From Acetobacteraceae bacterium ESL0709 (GTDB taxonomy: Bacteria; Pseudomonadota; Alphaproteobacteria; Acetobacterales; Acetobacteraceae): DNA of 64,000 bases. Each line of letters opens with the position of its first letter. Within the stretch, counting starts at the first letter, position 1. The translations under genes were made by a program, and so were the position numbers. The notes beneath the pieces were generated by a model. It saw only the letters and a list, made by a program, of their open reading frames with translations, was not told where the DNA came from and searched no databases. Of the stretch, positions 24,993-34,640 are shown piece after piece. The stretch is from assembly GCA_029433415.1 (NCBI GenBank), contig JAQTIA010000003.1, forward strand, positions 310,001 to 374,000, in the 5' to 3' direction.

Positions 24993-26456
24993 GTGTTTCT
25001 TGGGATTGATCTGGGAACATCCAGTGTAAAAGCTGTTCTTGTAGATTCTTCCCAGAATATTGTCGCGGTGGCATCGCACCCTTTTACTGTGCAACGTCCT
25101 TATGAGGGCTGGTCGGAACAGGAGCCATCCCAGTGGCTTGAAGGAACGGTCAAGGCTGTTCGGCGCCTGATGGAGCTGGCTCCTGCAGCGTTGTCCGATG
25201 TTGAAGCGGTCGGTCTCTCTGGCCAGCAGCATGGAGCAGTCTTTCTGGATGAAAAAGGCCGTGTTCTCCGTCCCTGCATGCTTTGGAATGATACACGTTC
25301 TGAAGTGGAATGTGGGCTTTTTGAAGCACGTTTTCCAGGATGTCGTTCTGTCCTGGGTTCGATGGTAATGCCTAGCTTTACGGCACCTAAAGTGCTCTGG
25401 GTGGCACGGCACGAACCTGAAATATTTGCCCGGACGAAGCATATTCTTCTCCCCAAAGCATGGCTGCGTTATGCATTGACGGGCCTGATGTGTGAAGAAA
25501 TGTCTGATGCATCCGGGACGGCCTGGCTTGATATCGGGAAGAGGAACTGGTCGTCAGAGGCTCTGGAGGCGACAGGGCTTAAAAAGAAGCAGATGCCTGA
25601 GCTGTGTGAGGGTTCAGACCGTGCTGGCACTTTGAAAGCGGAATATGTTGCTTTGTGGGGAATGAAAAAAGCTCCCATTTTTGCCGGTGGGGCTGGGGAT
25701 AATGCCGCTGGCGCTATGGGGCTCGGGGCTATTAACGATGGAGATGCTTTTGTCTCCTTGGGGACATCGGGTGTTTTATGGATGACCAGCAGTCAATATC
25801 ACCCTTATCCAGAGGCGGCTATCCACACATTCTGCCATGCTCTTCCAGAAAAATGGCATCATATGGGCGTTATGCTGTCAGCGGCTGCATCGTTTAAATG
25901 GTGGTCTGGTGTCAGTGGAGCACCGGAAACAACGCTTCTCGCAGAGCTTCCTGCAGAAATTCGCACGCCTTCTTCTGTCCTGTTTGCGCCTTATCTTTCC
26001 GGGGAGCGCACCCCTTATAACGATGGTCGCGTAAAAGGGGCCTTTATTGGTCTTTCTCATAATGTCACACGAGCTGATTTGACACAGGCTGTTCTGGAAG
26101 GCGTAGCCTTCTCGTTCCGTGATGCGCTGGAAGCTATTCGTAAAACCGGTGATGTTCCTCATGCGGCAGATGTTATTGGAGGAGGTTCAAGGAGTCTTCT
26201 ATGGACGCAGATCATGGCGTCTGTCATGAATCTTCCCCTTTACCAAATACAGAATGGGGATCAGGGAGGAGCTTTTGGGGCCACGCGTCTGGCACGTATC
26301 GCTCTGACAGGTGAAGACAGCAAGACAGTCTGTAAACCTCCAGAGAGGATAAATCTCATTAGCCCACACGAAGAACTTGTTCAGTCTTACGATGATGCCT
26401 ATCGTCGTTACCGCAAACTTTATCCGGCACTTTCTGGCTTTAGATCTGATGATTAA
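24993..26456 (+). CDS. xylB: xylulokinase
   Basis: 487 residues, FGGY sugar kinase. Starts with GTG (FLGIDLGTSSVKAVLVD); GLSGQQHGAVFLD, LWNDTRSEVE and AGGAGDNAAGAMG match xylulokinase, and the C-terminal VIGGGSRS and GDQGGAFGATRLA close the ATP site. It feeds xylulose into the pentose phosphate pathway. The 3' end overlaps the convergent amidohydrolase by 4 bp. Confidence 0.92.
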   Translation: MFLGIDLGTSSVKAVLVDSSQNIVAVASHPFTVQRPYEGWSEQEPSQWLEGTVKAVRRLMELAPAALSDVEAVGLSGQQHGAVFLDEKGRVLRPCMLWNDTRSEVECGLFEARFPGCRSVLGSMVMPSFTAPKVLWVARHEPEIFARTKHILLPKAWLRYALTGLMCEEMSDASGTAWLDIGKRNWSSEALEATGLKKKQMPELCEGSDRAGTLKAEYVALWGMKKAPIFAGGAGDNAAGAMGLGAINDGDAFVSLGTSGVLWMTSSQYHPYPEAAIHTFCHALPEKWHHMGVMLSAAASFKWWSGVSGAPETTLLAELPAEIRTPSSVLFAPYLSGERTPYNDGRVKGAFIGLSHNVTRADLTQAVLEGVAFSFRDALEAIRKTGDVPHAADVIGGGSRSLLWTQIMASVMNLPLYQIQNGDQGGAFGATRLARIALTGEDSKTVCKPPERINLISPHEELVQSYDDAYRRYRKLYPALSGFRSDD

Positions 26457-27325
26457 AAGCCACAACGGCCCGCTTCATTTCCAAGCCAGTCTGCGATCTC
26501 CAGTAGCAAAGCAGTCAAGTCGCTTTTGAAATTTTCATAGTGACGGTTGGGTGCTAATGTTGCCTGATTAAGATAGAGGGCTCTTGATATCTCAATTTGC
26601 AATGCGTGGACATGAGATGAGGGGGCGCCGTAATATTGCGTAATGAAGCCACCAGCGTAAGGGTTATTCTGTCTCACTTTATAGCCACGTTTTTCGAAAG
26701 CCTGCTGCACATAATTGATCAGGATTGGGGAACAGGACTGCCCATGGAGGTTGCCCAGGACGATGTCACAGGGGCAACTCTGCTGAAGGGGAGGCATGGA
26801 ATGGACATCGAAAAGGATGACGTAACCGAATTGCAGTCTCAAACATTCCAGGGTTTCATGTAATTTGCGGTGGAATGGTGCCCAGTATTTAGAAAGTCTC
26901 TGTTCGACTGCTTCAGCAGGGAGGGTATGGTGATAAATTCCCTGTCCTGGGGCAGTACAACGGGGAATGACCCCGTATCCCGCCATGACGCGTTGCGAGG
27001 ACAGGAGTTCTTTTTCGTCCAGAGGAGGGGTGAACATCCGCGCATCAAGTTCGCGCCAGTCCCGGTTAACATCACAGAAACTGCGTGGAAAAAGAACTTT
27101 CAGCAGGCTTATCCCGCCCTGCAATGTTGCAGAAAGAAGATCATCGACAAACCGATCCTCCATTTTTTGCAACTCAAAGGGGGACAGACGGGTTTGCTCT
27201 AAAAAGGAGGGAGGATAATAGCGACCTGAATGAGGTGATGACAGCAGAAGCGGAACATCATGCCCTTCATTATAAGAGAAGGGATTTTTACAACCGTTTG
27301 TTTCTTCTTCCAGAAACGGCAACAA
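26453..27325 (-). CDS. N-formylglutamate amidohydrolase family protein
   Basis: 290 residues. Zinc-dependent fold with LLLSSPHSGRYYPPSFL (ligand histidine), MEDRFVDDL, DVNRDWRELD, VILFDVHSMPP and a late ALQIEISRALYLN. The family releases formate from N-formylglutamate in histidine breakdown, but no hut genes are near, so another substrate is possible. There is no in-frame ATG at the N-terminus; TTG 27325 is chosen because GGAG lies 8 nt upstream. Confidence 0.88.
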   Translation of the reverse strand: MLPFLEEETNGCKNPFSYNEGHDVPLLLSSPHSGRYYPPSFLEQTRLSPFELQKMEDRFVDDLLSATLQGGISLLKVLFPRSFCDVNRDWRELDARMFTPPLDEKELLSSQRVMAGYGVIPRCTAPGQGIYHHTLPAEAVEQRLSKYWAPFHRKLHETLECLRLQFGYVILFDVHSMPPLQQSCPCDIVLGNLHGQSCSPILINYVQQAFEKRGYKVRQNNPYAGGFITQYYGAPSSHVHALQIEISRALYLNQATLAPNRHYENFKSDLTALLLEIADWLGNEAGRCGF

Positions 27326-27497
27326 ATGATAACTCCGTCATCGTAATAGGGACACAATATGAAAACGAACATCTAGCCCGAAAATGACTTCAAATGAAAT
27401 AAAATTAAAACACTACCCTGACTAATGTTCAGGATATTTTAACCTCATGCTCAGCATAGTGGAGAGATGCACGGACCAGAAAGTGAAAGAAATTTTT

Positions 27498-28652
27498 ATG
27501 ACGCAGACTTCTCGATCCCATACAGAAAGTGTTTCATCAGGGCTTCCTTCATTACAGCATAAGGCAACAGGGCGCCCTTATCCTAACAAAACGAGGCCCC
27601 TCGCTTCAGGCCCAAGGAAGTTTGGCTATGCCATTGTGGGATTGGGCGGGTACGCCGTGAACCAGATTTTACCAGCTTTTGCCGATTGCCAGCATGCACG
27701 ACTGGCGGCCCTCGTCAGCGGCAGCCAGGAGAAGATGCGACGTCTGGGAAAACAATATGGAATAGAAGAAAATCATCTTTATTCTTACGAAGATTATGAC
27801 CGGATTGCCGAAGATCCGGATATTGATGCGGTATATATCATCCTGCCCAACTCCTTGCATGCGGAATTTACGATACGGGCTTTCGAAGCTGGAAAGCATG
27901 TTTTGTGCGAAAAACCTATGGCCGTGACACTCGAAGAATGTCAAAGAATGATAGCGGCAGGAAAAAAGGCGGGTAAAGAGTTGATGATTGGCTATCGTTG
28001 CCATTTCGACCCGTTGACACATAAAGCCATGGCGATAGCGCGTGGCCATGACCTTGGGGCTTTGCGCATGCTGAAAACGACCATCTCCCATATGCTGGAT
28101 CCAGCAGATCCTCTGGGGCAATGGCGCCTGAATGCGAAACTTTCTGGAGGAGGTTCGCTGATGGATATAGGGATTTACGGCATAAATGCCAGCCGTTATC
28201 TGCTGAATGATGAACCAGTGGAAGTGAGGGCGAGTTTTGCTCCGAAGGAAAAATCTCTTTTCAAGGAAGTGGAAAGTACGATTTTATGGACGATGTTCTA
28301 TCGTTCTGGAGTGATTTCGGAAGGAAGCTCCTCATACGATGCTTGCATGACGTCGCATTTTTCCCTGATAGGCGAAAAAGCCTTTCTGGATCTTGATCCC
28401 GCGACGAGCTATTGGGCGAACAAGGTCAGCCTGAGACAGAGTGGTTATACGCAGACATGGTCCGCTTCCATGTTTGATATTGAGAAACTCAATCAGTTTT
28501 CTGCTCAGCTTGATTATCTTCCTATTTCGATAGCAAAAGGGAAATTGGAGACGGCAACAGCCGAGGAAGGTATGCAGGATATCCGCCTGATTCAGGCTAT
28601 TTATGAATCAGCACGCTCGGGGCGAGCGGTTGCGACCGATTGGAGCAGATAA
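27498..28652 (+). CDS. glucose-fructose oxidoreductase-like protein without export signal
   Basis: 384 residues from ATG 27498 (an ATG at 27447 is also in frame). Very close in pattern to Zymomonas GFOR: FGYAIVGLGGYAVNQILP, DAVYIILPNSLHAEF, GKHVLCEKPMAVT, GYRCHFDP, SLMDIGIYGIN and EEGMQDIRLIQAIYE. The family couples glucose oxidation to fructose reduction with tightly bound NADP. The Zymomonas enzyme has a Tat signal; here the N-terminus is hydrophilic with no twin arginine, so a cytoplasmic enzyme is predicted. It is alone and divergent from the amidohydrolase. Confidence 0.88.
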   Translation: MTQTSRSHTESVSSGLPSLQHKATGRPYPNKTRPLASGPRKFGYAIVGLGGYAVNQILPAFADCQHARLAALVSGSQEKMRRLGKQYGIEENHLYSYEDYDRIAEDPDIDAVYIILPNSLHAEFTIRAFEAGKHVLCEKPMAVTLEECQRMIAAGKKAGKELMIGYRCHFDPLTHKAMAIARGHDLGALRMLKTTISHMLDPADPLGQWRLNAKLSGGGSLMDIGIYGINASRYLLNDEPVEVRASFAPKEKSLFKEVESTILWTMFYRSGVISEGSSSYDACMTSHFSLIGEKAFLDLDPATSYWANKVSLRQSGYTQTWSASMFDIEKLNQFSAQLDYLPISIAKGKLETATAEEGMQDIRLIQAIYESARSGRAVATDWSR

Positions 28653-28692
28653 TTATTTTGATGGCGTTCGTCCTGAGGGATTGCGGCGGTAC

Positions 28693-29160
28693 TTATAGTT
28701 CCGCCGTAGCGTCCAGCCAGCCTTGTAACATATAGGCTGCGGCCATTTTATCGACAATTTCTCCTCTTCTTTTACGTGACATATCCATTTCGTCTATCAG
28801 AAAGCGGTTGACAGCACTGGAGGAGAGACGTTCATCCCACAATGTAAAAGGGATTTCCAATTTTGTGGCCAGATCCTTGCCCCAGTCTCTGGCGGCGTGA
28901 GCAGCAGGGCCCTCTGTTCCGTCGAGAGAGAGAGGCAGGCCAATGACAAGCGCTCCAACATCCTGCATCTTACAAAGAGAGGCAAATTCCTTTATGAGAA
29001 GAGAGAGTTTCTGTCTTTTTACGATTTTGAAAGGTGACGCTAACATAAGCTGAACATCTGTCAGGGCGAGGCCGATCTGTTTCGAACCGGGGTCGATGCC
29101 CAGAATACGCTGTGATGTTTTGATCTGCTGGCGGAGATCAGGTGGATTGAAGTACGTCAT
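28693..29160 (-). CDS. ruvX: RuvX/YqgF family, putative pre-16S rRNA nuclease
   Basis: 155 residues. RNase H-like fold: ILGIDPGSKQIGLALTD with the first catalytic aspartate, LVIGLPLSLDG, LWDERLSS with the second acidic residue, and IVDKMAAAYMLQGWLD with the last. The family finishes 16S rRNA 5' ends; an older proposal was Holliday-junction resolution. Divergent from gatCAB across a 68-bp promoter region. Confidence 0.94.
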   Translation of the reverse strand: MTYFNPPDLRQQIKTSQRILGIDPGSKQIGLALTDVQLMLASPFKIVKRQKLSLLIKEFASLCKMQDVGALVIGLPLSLDGTEGPAAHAARDWGKDLATKLEIPFTLWDERLSSSAVNRFLIDEMDMSRKRRGEIVDKMAAAYMLQGWLDATAEL

Positions 29161-29228
29161 AAAGAAGCGTTATGTTCCATAATCATGTCAAAAAGCTAGC
29201 CTGATTATTTTTTTATATAGGACACCCC

Positions 29229-29516
29229 ATGTCGCTCGACGCAAAAACAGTTTTAAAAATGGCAAGGCTTTCGCGTCTTGGCCTCTCGCCGGAAGAAGTC
29301 TCAACCTATCAAAAAGAAATGCAGGGCATTCTTGGCTGGGTTGAGCAACTGAATGAGGTTGATATTACCAATGTATCTCCCATGGTCGGGACAGATCTTG
29401 CGCGCGCCCGCCTGCGCGAAGATCTTGTGACGGATGGTGACTGCCAGGAAGCGGTTCTCTCCAATGCTCCAGATCGTGAAGGACCTTTTTATACTGTGCC
29501 GAAGGTGGTTGAGTAA
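29229..29516 (+). CDS. gatC: Asp/Glu-tRNA amidotransferase subunit C
   Basis: 95 residues, the small clamp between GatA and Gat[23 protein letters not shown] and [19 protein letters not shown] are family features. Its TAA overlaps the gatA ATG by one base (TAATG). First gene of the gatCAB operon. Confidence 0.96.
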   Translation: MSLDAKTVLKMARLSRLGLSPEEVSTYQKEMQGILGWVEQLNEVDITNVSPMVGTDLARARLREDLVTDGDCQEAVLSNAPDREGPFYTVPKVVE

Positions 29517-31003
29517 TGAGCTATCATTTTGATCTGACCCTTGCTCAGGCGCGTGATGCCCTGAAAGCTAAGAAGCTGTCAGCGGTCGAGCTTGTAAAAG
29601 CCCATTGCGAGGCGGTTGAACGCCTTGATGGTCGCCTGAACAGCTTTATCACCCGTACGCTTGACCAAGCCCGTGAGCAGGCCGCAGCCGCCGACGCAAC
29701 ATTGCAGAAAGGGGAAGGTGGTTTATTGACGGGTATACCTCTTGGCGTGAAAGATCTTTTCGCGACCAAGGGTGTGCGTACGACAGCTGCCAGCCATATT
29801 CTGGAAAATTTTGTTCCCCCTTATGAAAGTACCGTTACGACGAATCTCCTGCGTGAAGGTGCAATTTTTCTGGGCAAGCTGAATCTTGATGAATTTGCCA
29901 TGGGATCCACCAACCTGACCTCCGCTTTTGGTGGCGTTGAGAATCCCTGGAAGAAAAAAGACTCTGATGCCCGTCTGGTGCCGGGTGGCTCTTCCGGGGG
30001 ATCGGCGGTAGCCGTTGCTGCTGGGCTTGTACTCGGGGCTACGGGTACGGATACTGGAGGCTCCATCCGTCAGCCTTCGGCCTATTGTGGTATTACAGGT
30101 ATTAAACCCACTTATGGCCGTTGCTCTCGTTTTGGCACAATTGCTTTTGCCAGTTCTCTCGATCAGGCCGGCCCAATGGCACGTAATGTGCAGGATTGCG
30201 CCATCCTGCTGGAAGCTATGGCAGGTTTCGATCCCAGGGATTCGACATCCGTTGAAAAAGATGTTCCTCATTATGAGGCCACATTGGGGCAGGGGATTAA
30301 GGGATTACGTGTCGGTATCCCCAAAGAATACCGGACAGACGGTCTTTCTGAAGAGATTCAAGCCTTGTGGGACCAGGGCATAAGCTGGCTCAGGGCAGCG
30401 GGTGCCGAAATTGTGGAAATTTCACTCCCGCATACGAAATATGGGTTGCCGACATATTATATCGCGGCCCTTGCAGAAGCCTCTTCCAATCTGTCCCGTT
30501 ATGATGGCGTCCGTTTTGGCAAACGCGTTCCGGCAAAATCATTGGATGAGCTTTATGAAGCTACTCGTGGGCAAGGCTTTGGCGAAGAAGTGAAGCGACG
30601 TATCCTGCTGGGGACTTATGTGCTCTCTTCAGGATATTATGACGCTTATTATCTGCGGGCACAAAAAGTCAGAACCCTCATCAAGCAAGACTTCCTGAAC
30701 GCTTACGAAAAATGCGATTTCATCCTGGCACCGACAGCACCTTCAGGCGCTTTCGCGTGGGATGAAAAACCAACCGATCCCGTTCAGGTCTATCTCAATG
30801 ATATTTTTACAGTTCCGGCAAGTCTGGCGGGTGTGCCGGCCATGTCAGTCCCGGCGGGACTAAGCCATGAGGGGGTTCCCTTGGGGCTGCAACTGATTGG
30901 CCGTTATTTTGATGAGGAAACCCTTTTCCGGGCGGGTTACGTTCTGGAACAGGCCGCAGCTTTTCATCATCGTCCCACTCTCCATGCAGGAGTTTCAGCA
31001 TGA
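29516..31003 (+). CDS. gatA: Asp/Glu-tRNA amidotransferase subunit A
   Basis: 495 residues. Amidase-signature enzyme releasing ammonia from glutamine. The catalytic Ser-cisSer-Lys triad is present: lysine in [11 protein letters not shown], the [14 protein letters not shown] loop, and the nucleophile in [16 protein letters not shown]. Overlaps gatB by ATGA. Confidence 0.97.
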   Translation: MSYHFDLTLAQARDALKAKKLSAVELVKAHCEAVERLDGRLNSFITRTLDQAREQAAAADATLQKGEGGLLTGIPLGVKDLFATKGVRTTAASHILENFVPPYESTVTTNLLREGAIFLGKLNLDEFAMGSTNLTSAFGGVENPWKKKDSDARLVPGGSSGGSAVAVAAGLVLGATGTDTGGSIRQPSAYCGITGIKPTYGRCSRFGTIAFASSLDQAGPMARNVQDCAILLEAMAGFDPRDSTSVEKDVPHYEATLGQGIKGLRVGIPKEYRTDGLSEEIQALWDQGISWLRAAGAEIVEISLPHTKYGLPTYYIAALAEASSNLSRYDGVRFGKRVPAKSLDELYEATRGQGFGEEVKRRILLGTYVLSSGYYDAYYLRAQKVRTLIKQDFLNAYEKCDFILAPTAPSGAFAWDEKPTDPVQVYLNDIFTVPASLAGVPAMSVPAGLSHEGVPLGLQLIGRYFDEETLFRAGYVLEQAAAFHHRPTLHAGVSA

Positions 31004-32457
31004 GCGCATATCGTATCCAGGGTGAAACCGGAGAATGGGAAGTTGTCATAGGGCTGGAAGTGCACGCTCAGGTTGTAAGCCGCTCCAAGCTTTTCTCAGG
31101 AGCATCAACCGAGTTTGGTGCTGAGCCCAATACGCATGTCAGTCTTGTGGACGCCGCCTTTCCGGGCATGTTGCCTGTCCTGAACGCTGAATGTGTCGCT
31201 CAGGCCGTACGCACAGGGTTAGGATTGAAAGCGCAAATCAATCTTTTCAGCCGTTTCGACCGCAAAAATTATTTTTATGCGGATTTGCCGCAGGGTTATC
31301 AGATCAGCCAGTTTGAATTCCCGATTGTCGGAAAAGGCGTTGTGGAAATTGAGCTTTCTGACGGCGAAAAGCGCGATATTGGCATTACGCGCCTCCATCT
31401 GGAGCAGGATGCCGGAAAGTCCATTCACGATCAGGACCCGACACGTTCCTTCATTGACCTAAATCGTGCCGGTGTCGCATTGATGGAAATCGTCAGCGAA
31501 CCTGATATGCGCTCACCTGAAGAAGCAGGCGCGTACGTGCGTAAATTACGTCAGATCCTGCGTTATCTCGGCACATGTGACGGGAATATGGAAGAAGGCT
31601 CCATGCGCGCTGACGTAAACGTCTCTGTGCGCAAGGCGGGCGAGGATTACCGTACGCGTTGCGAGATTAAAAACGTCAATTCCGTGCGTTACGTCGTGCA
31701 GGCTATTGAGATTGAGGCACAACGTCAGGTTGAAATATGGGAATCTGGCGGTACGGTTGACCAGGAAACGCGTCTTTTTGACCATATCAAGGGCGAAACA
31801 CGTTCCATGCGCAGTAAGGAAGATGCGCATGATTATCGCTATTTCCCTGATCCCGATCTTCTGCCACTGGAAATTGAGCAAAGCTGGGTCGATAGTCTCA
31901 AAGCGGCTCTGCCTGAATTGCCGGAAGAGAAAAGAGCGCGTCTCGAAAAGGAATATGGCATCTCGGCCTATGAATCCAGCGTTCTGACAGCTGAACAGAA
32001 TATCGCTGATTTCTATGAGGAAGTTGCCAAAGGTGCGGATGCCAGACTGGCAACCAACTGGATTATGGGTGACTTCTTTGCTGCGCTTAATCGTACAGGC
32101 CGTTCCATTGAAGATAGTCCCGTCAGCGCAAAGGGGTTGAGGGAGCTTCTTGGTCTTATCAGTGACTCGACCATTAACGGCAAAATCGCCAAGGAAGTGC
32201 TGGAAGACATGGTCGAAACGGGCGCATCCGCCTCCGAAATTGTTGAACGCAAAGGGTTAAAGCAGGTTACGGATACAGGGGCTATTGAAGCGTCCATTCA
32301 GGAGATTCTGGATGCCAATGCGGATAAGGTGGCTGAGTATAAGGGCGGAAAAGACAAGCTTTTCGGCTTTTTTGTCGGTCAGACCATGAAAGCGATGAAA
32401 GGCAAGGCGAACCCTGCCATGGTCAATGATTTGCTCAAAAAGTTGCTTGATGCGTAA
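31000..32457 (+). CDS. gatB: Asp/Glu-tRNA amidotransferase subunit B
   Basis: 485 residues. Kinase-transamidase subunit that activates mischarged Glu-tRNAGln or Asp-tRNAAsn. The N-terminal [26 protein letters not shown]-type region ([12 protein letters not shown]) and [17 protein letters not shown] are conserved, and the YqeY-like C-terminal tail ends in [16 protein letters not shown]. Last gene of the operon. Confidence 0.97.
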   Translation: MSAYRIQGETGEWEVVIGLEVHAQVVSRSKLFSGASTEFGAEPNTHVSLVDAAFPGMLPVLNAECVAQAVRTGLGLKAQINLFSRFDRKNYFYADLPQGYQISQFEFPIVGKGVVEIELSDGEKRDIGITRLHLEQDAGKSIHDQDPTRSFIDLNRAGVALMEIVSEPDMRSPEEAGAYVRKLRQILRYLGTCDGNMEEGSMRADVNVSVRKAGEDYRTRCEIKNVNSVRYVVQAIEIEAQRQVEIWESGGTVDQETRLFDHIKGETRSMRSKEDAHDYRYFPDPDLLPLEIEQSWVDSLKAALPELPEEKRARLEKEYGISAYESSVLTAEQNIADFYEEVAKGADARLATNWIMGDFFAALNRTGRSIEDSPVSAKGLRELLGLISDSTINGKIAKEVLEDMVETGASASEIVERKGLKQVTDTGAIEASIQEILDANADKVAEYKGGKDKLFGFFVGQTMKAMKGKANPAMVNDLLKKLLDA

Positions 32458-32471
32458 AAAGTGAAAAAAGA

Positions 32472-32515
32472 TGTTCATAAGGGTTTGACGAATAGACGTT
32501 TTACCCTTATGAACA
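32472..32515. repeat. 13-bp perfect inverted repeat between gatB and tRNA-Ser
   Basis: TGTTCATAAGGGT (32472-32484) and its exact complement (32503-32515) flank an 18-nt loop. It lies 15 bp after the gatB stop and 36 bp before the tRNA. No T-tract follows. Possible bidirectional terminator or protein-binding site. Confidence 0.55.
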
Positions 32516-32550
32516 CTCTTGCAAACGCCGTGTTATCTGCGTGAAAGTGC

Positions 32551-32643
32551 GGAGGGGTGGCCGAGAGGCTGAAGGCGGCGGTTTGCTAAACCGTTGTACG
32601 ATGTCAAGTCGTACCGTGGGTTCGAATCCCATCCCCTCCGCCA
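32551..32643 (+). tRNA. tRNA-Ser(GCU)
   Basis: Acceptor GGAGGGG pairs with CCCCTCC and the CCA end is encoded (32641-32643). The anticodon loop TTGCTAA (32583-32589) has anticodon GCT at 32585-32587, reading AGC/AGU codons. A long variable arm (TGTACGATGTCAAGTCGTAC) is typical of serine tRNAs, and the T-loop GGTTCGAATCC is intact. It marks the left border of the accessory island. Confidence 0.97.
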
Positions 32644-32742
32644 GCAGTCCCAGAAAATAGCCAAAAATGGAAGTCTTATATAACGGTTTTCAGGTCGTTT
32701 TGACCATCCTTCTTTTGAGGCAATGTGGCCTTTTTGGTGGTC

Positions 32743-33045
32743 CTATATATTTTTTGGTCGTGCGGCATGGGACAAGAAACCGTTAGAGGTCATGGTATCA
32801 TTGCCCCCTTCAGAGCGTTCCAGCAGGCCTTGTTCCGGCGGAGGGCGTTGTCCATTTCCTGGACTTGCAAGGGTGAGGTATTTCAGGTCCGGGTGTGTCT
32901 TCAGCTCTTCGGCTGTGCCGGCTTGTTCCTCTTTTGAAAAACCCGCCAGATAGAGGCATGTCTGTCTGGTTCTGGTCTCGGTGCAGCCCGTCAGGAAGAG
33001 AACTGACAAAGTGAGGAGAAGGGGCAGATATGGGGGGATGGTCAT
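32743..33045 (-). CDS. small lipoprotein, possible Rz1-like outer spanin
   Basis: 100 residues with signal LLTLSVLFLTGC, lipobox LTGC at about 18-21. The mature part is hydrophilic, with a P-rich stretch (GNGQRPPPEQG). Its ATG overlaps the stop of the small membrane protein upstream. Gene order after a lysozyme remnant, a small lipoprotein directly behind a one-helix membrane protein, is that of phage spanin pairs. The function is inferred from context only. Confidence 0.5.
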   Translation of the reverse strand: MTIPPYLPLLLTLSVLFLTGCTETRTRQTCLYLAGFSKEEQAGTAEELKTHPDLKYLTLASPGNGQRPPPEQGLLERSEGGNDTMTSNGFLSHAARPKNI

Positions 33046-33278
33046 AACCCTTCCTTTCCTGCTTCCAGTCTGGCAATCAGCTCATTTTCTGAATGAGCGG
33101 CATGGGATTGAGCCTCGGCAATCGCTTCAATGGCCTTGCTATGATCTTGCGCTTCCAGACTGTCCTTATGCTCGGCTTTTGCCTGTGCGGCGTTACGGCC
33201 GGAGCGCCATGCAAAGAGGGTAAGGGCTGTCAGGGTGGCGGCAATGATCGCCACCGCCAGGCAGAGATAAAACGTCAT
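33042..33278 (-). CDS. single-helix membrane protein, possible Rz-like inner spanin
   Basis: 78 residues: an N-terminal membrane helix (LCLAVAIIAATLTALTLFAW) followed by a charged helical domain (AQAKAEHKDSLEAQDHSKAI) likely to form a coiled coil. Such an architecture fits an i-spanin that bridges the periplasm with the downstream lipoprotein. It overlaps both neighbours by 4 bp. No sequence-level match to a named spanin was recognised. Confidence 0.5.
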   Translation of the reverse strand: MTFYLCLAVAIIAATLTALTLFAWRSGRNAAQAKAEHKDSLEAQDHSKAIEAIAEAQSHAAHSENELIARLEAGKEGL

Positions 33279-33706
33279 GCCGTGTGTGCTGGGGAGGTTT
33301 CGTCCGTCTTGCGCTGGTTCAGGACGTTCCGAACATTCTGCAAGCCCAGCTCGACCTGTTGACTGCCATTAATGACCGTCTGAAGACTGTTATTGAGGGC
33401 GTTGACGTCCAGCTTTTCACGAAGGGATGTTTCCAGTTCATCAGCCACAATGCCAAGGCCTTCGCCTGTGATGGAAAGGATATGGGAGAAAGTCGGGCTG
33501 GTATGGGTGCCAGCGGCTGTCTGAATCAGGGAAACAAGACCGGCGGCGATGGTTTCGCCAGTGGCCTGAAACGGGGTGGTCGTATTGAGTGTGTCTTCAG
33601 CCATGAGATCAATCCTGTGAGGTGAGGGAGAAGGAAAAGGGCGTGACACCTGCCAGTAAATGCAGAGTGCCAGAAGGGAGAGGAGCAGGAGATGAAAGAG
33701 ATTCAT
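33275..33706 (-). CDS. phage-type hypothetical protein
   Basis: 143 residues if started at 33706, with a hydrophobic N-terminal helix (FHLLLLSLLALCIYWQV). A second start at 33604 (MAEDTLNTTTPFQ) has its own AGGAT ribosome site and would give a soluble 109-residue protein. The rest is helical, ending in VNALNNSLQTVINGSQQVEL. It sits where a lysis-cassette holin or accessory gene would be, between the lysozyme remnant and the spanin-like pair. No family recognised. Confidence 0.5.
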   Translation of the reverse strand: MNLFHLLLLSLLALCIYWQVSRPFPSPSPHRIDLMAEDTLNTTTPFQATGETIAAGLVSLIQTAAGTHTSPTFSHILSITGEGLGIVADELETSLREKLDVNALNNSLQTVINGSQQVELGLQNVRNVLNQRKTDETSPAHTA

Positions 33707-33709
33707 GAA

Positions 33710-34030
33710 TTATGTCTCAAATCCCCTGCCCAGAAAGACGTTACGTTTGACCTGTCGCCGCTTTGAAAGACCATTACTGATGATGCTTTTCCCATCCGGG
33801 TGGTGCATCTTGTTCCATTTGGGGAACTCATTGGCCGCGCCGGCGATGTCACCGGCCTTTCAGCTTTTTCAGAAGCGTTGACCCCTCAAGGGCAGACAGT
33901 CCTTCATTATAGGCGAATGAGATGAGAGCGGCTTTCTGACAGGGTTTGAGGGTTACATCTGGCAGGTTTTTCATGACACCACAGGAAAACTGGCCAATCA
34001 GCGTCTCCAGCATGGTATCAGCCTCATTTT
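33710..34030 (-). pseudogene. phage lysozyme (GH24 endolysin) remnant, truncated and frameshifted
   Basis: Minus-strand translation gives LKPCQKAALISFAYNEGLSA followed by LEGSTLLKKLK. After one extra G near 33850 the next frame continues AGDIAGAANEFPKWNKM, then ends VKRNVFLGRGFET and a stop at 33710. This is the C-terminal two thirds of a T4/lambdoid-type GH24 lysozyme. The N-terminus with the catalytic glutamate is missing at an AT-rich junction near 34030, so it must be inactive. Confidence 0.75.
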
Positions 34031-34094
34031 TATTATATAAATTTATATAATATATTGCTCGCTATCTATGCTTAGGTACTATTAATTATTCCAG

Positions 34095-34640
34095 CTAGAA
34101 GCTGAACGAAGTCGCGATGCGAATTGCGGCCATAAAGATATGTGTAGAGCGACCATGTTTGGTCGCGATGCGTTGCCAGTTCTTGAGTTTTACGAACATG
34201 TTTTTCAACATGGTGGCGTGCCCTATAGAGCTGTTGGCTGTGATAAGGTTCTGATTTTCGGTTTTTCATTTGAGTGAGACAGGGTCCTATACCCTGTCCA
34301 GCCTAGTAGCTCACATATTTCCTTGGGAAGGTCCTTTAATCAGGACTTCGGCTTCCTTGAAGTCATTGACCTGCCCTATTGTGAGGTGAAGGCGACCAGC
34401 TCGTCTCTGTTTCTCACAGACAGCATGAAGTTTTAAGTTCAACCCGCTTTTTTACGCCCGATATAGCGAGGAAAAGCCCTTTTAAAAGCAAAAAGAAGCT
34501 GCTGTGCGATGTGCTTTAAGATGCAAAGTCGCGAATATCCTGTCAAAAACGCTGAGAGAACTCTAGCAAAAGGAGCGATTATAAAATGTCTTGTAGGGGC
34601 TATAGTCCATGGAGGCATCTTTCTACTGAAGACCATTATG
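34095..34640 (-). pseudogene. IS5-type transposase remnant
   Basis: Fragments of a DDE transposase in several minus-strand frames: DYSPYKTFYNRSFC (N-terminal helix region), KSGLNLKLHAVCEKQRRAG followed by RLHLTIGQVNDFKEAEVL (catalytic core start), and MLKNMFVKLKNWQRIATKHG with STHIFMAAIRIATSFSF (C-terminus with the KLK-x-W-RRIATR signature). At least three frame changes and internal stops exist and most of the core is missing. No terminal repeats were found. Confidence 0.65.
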
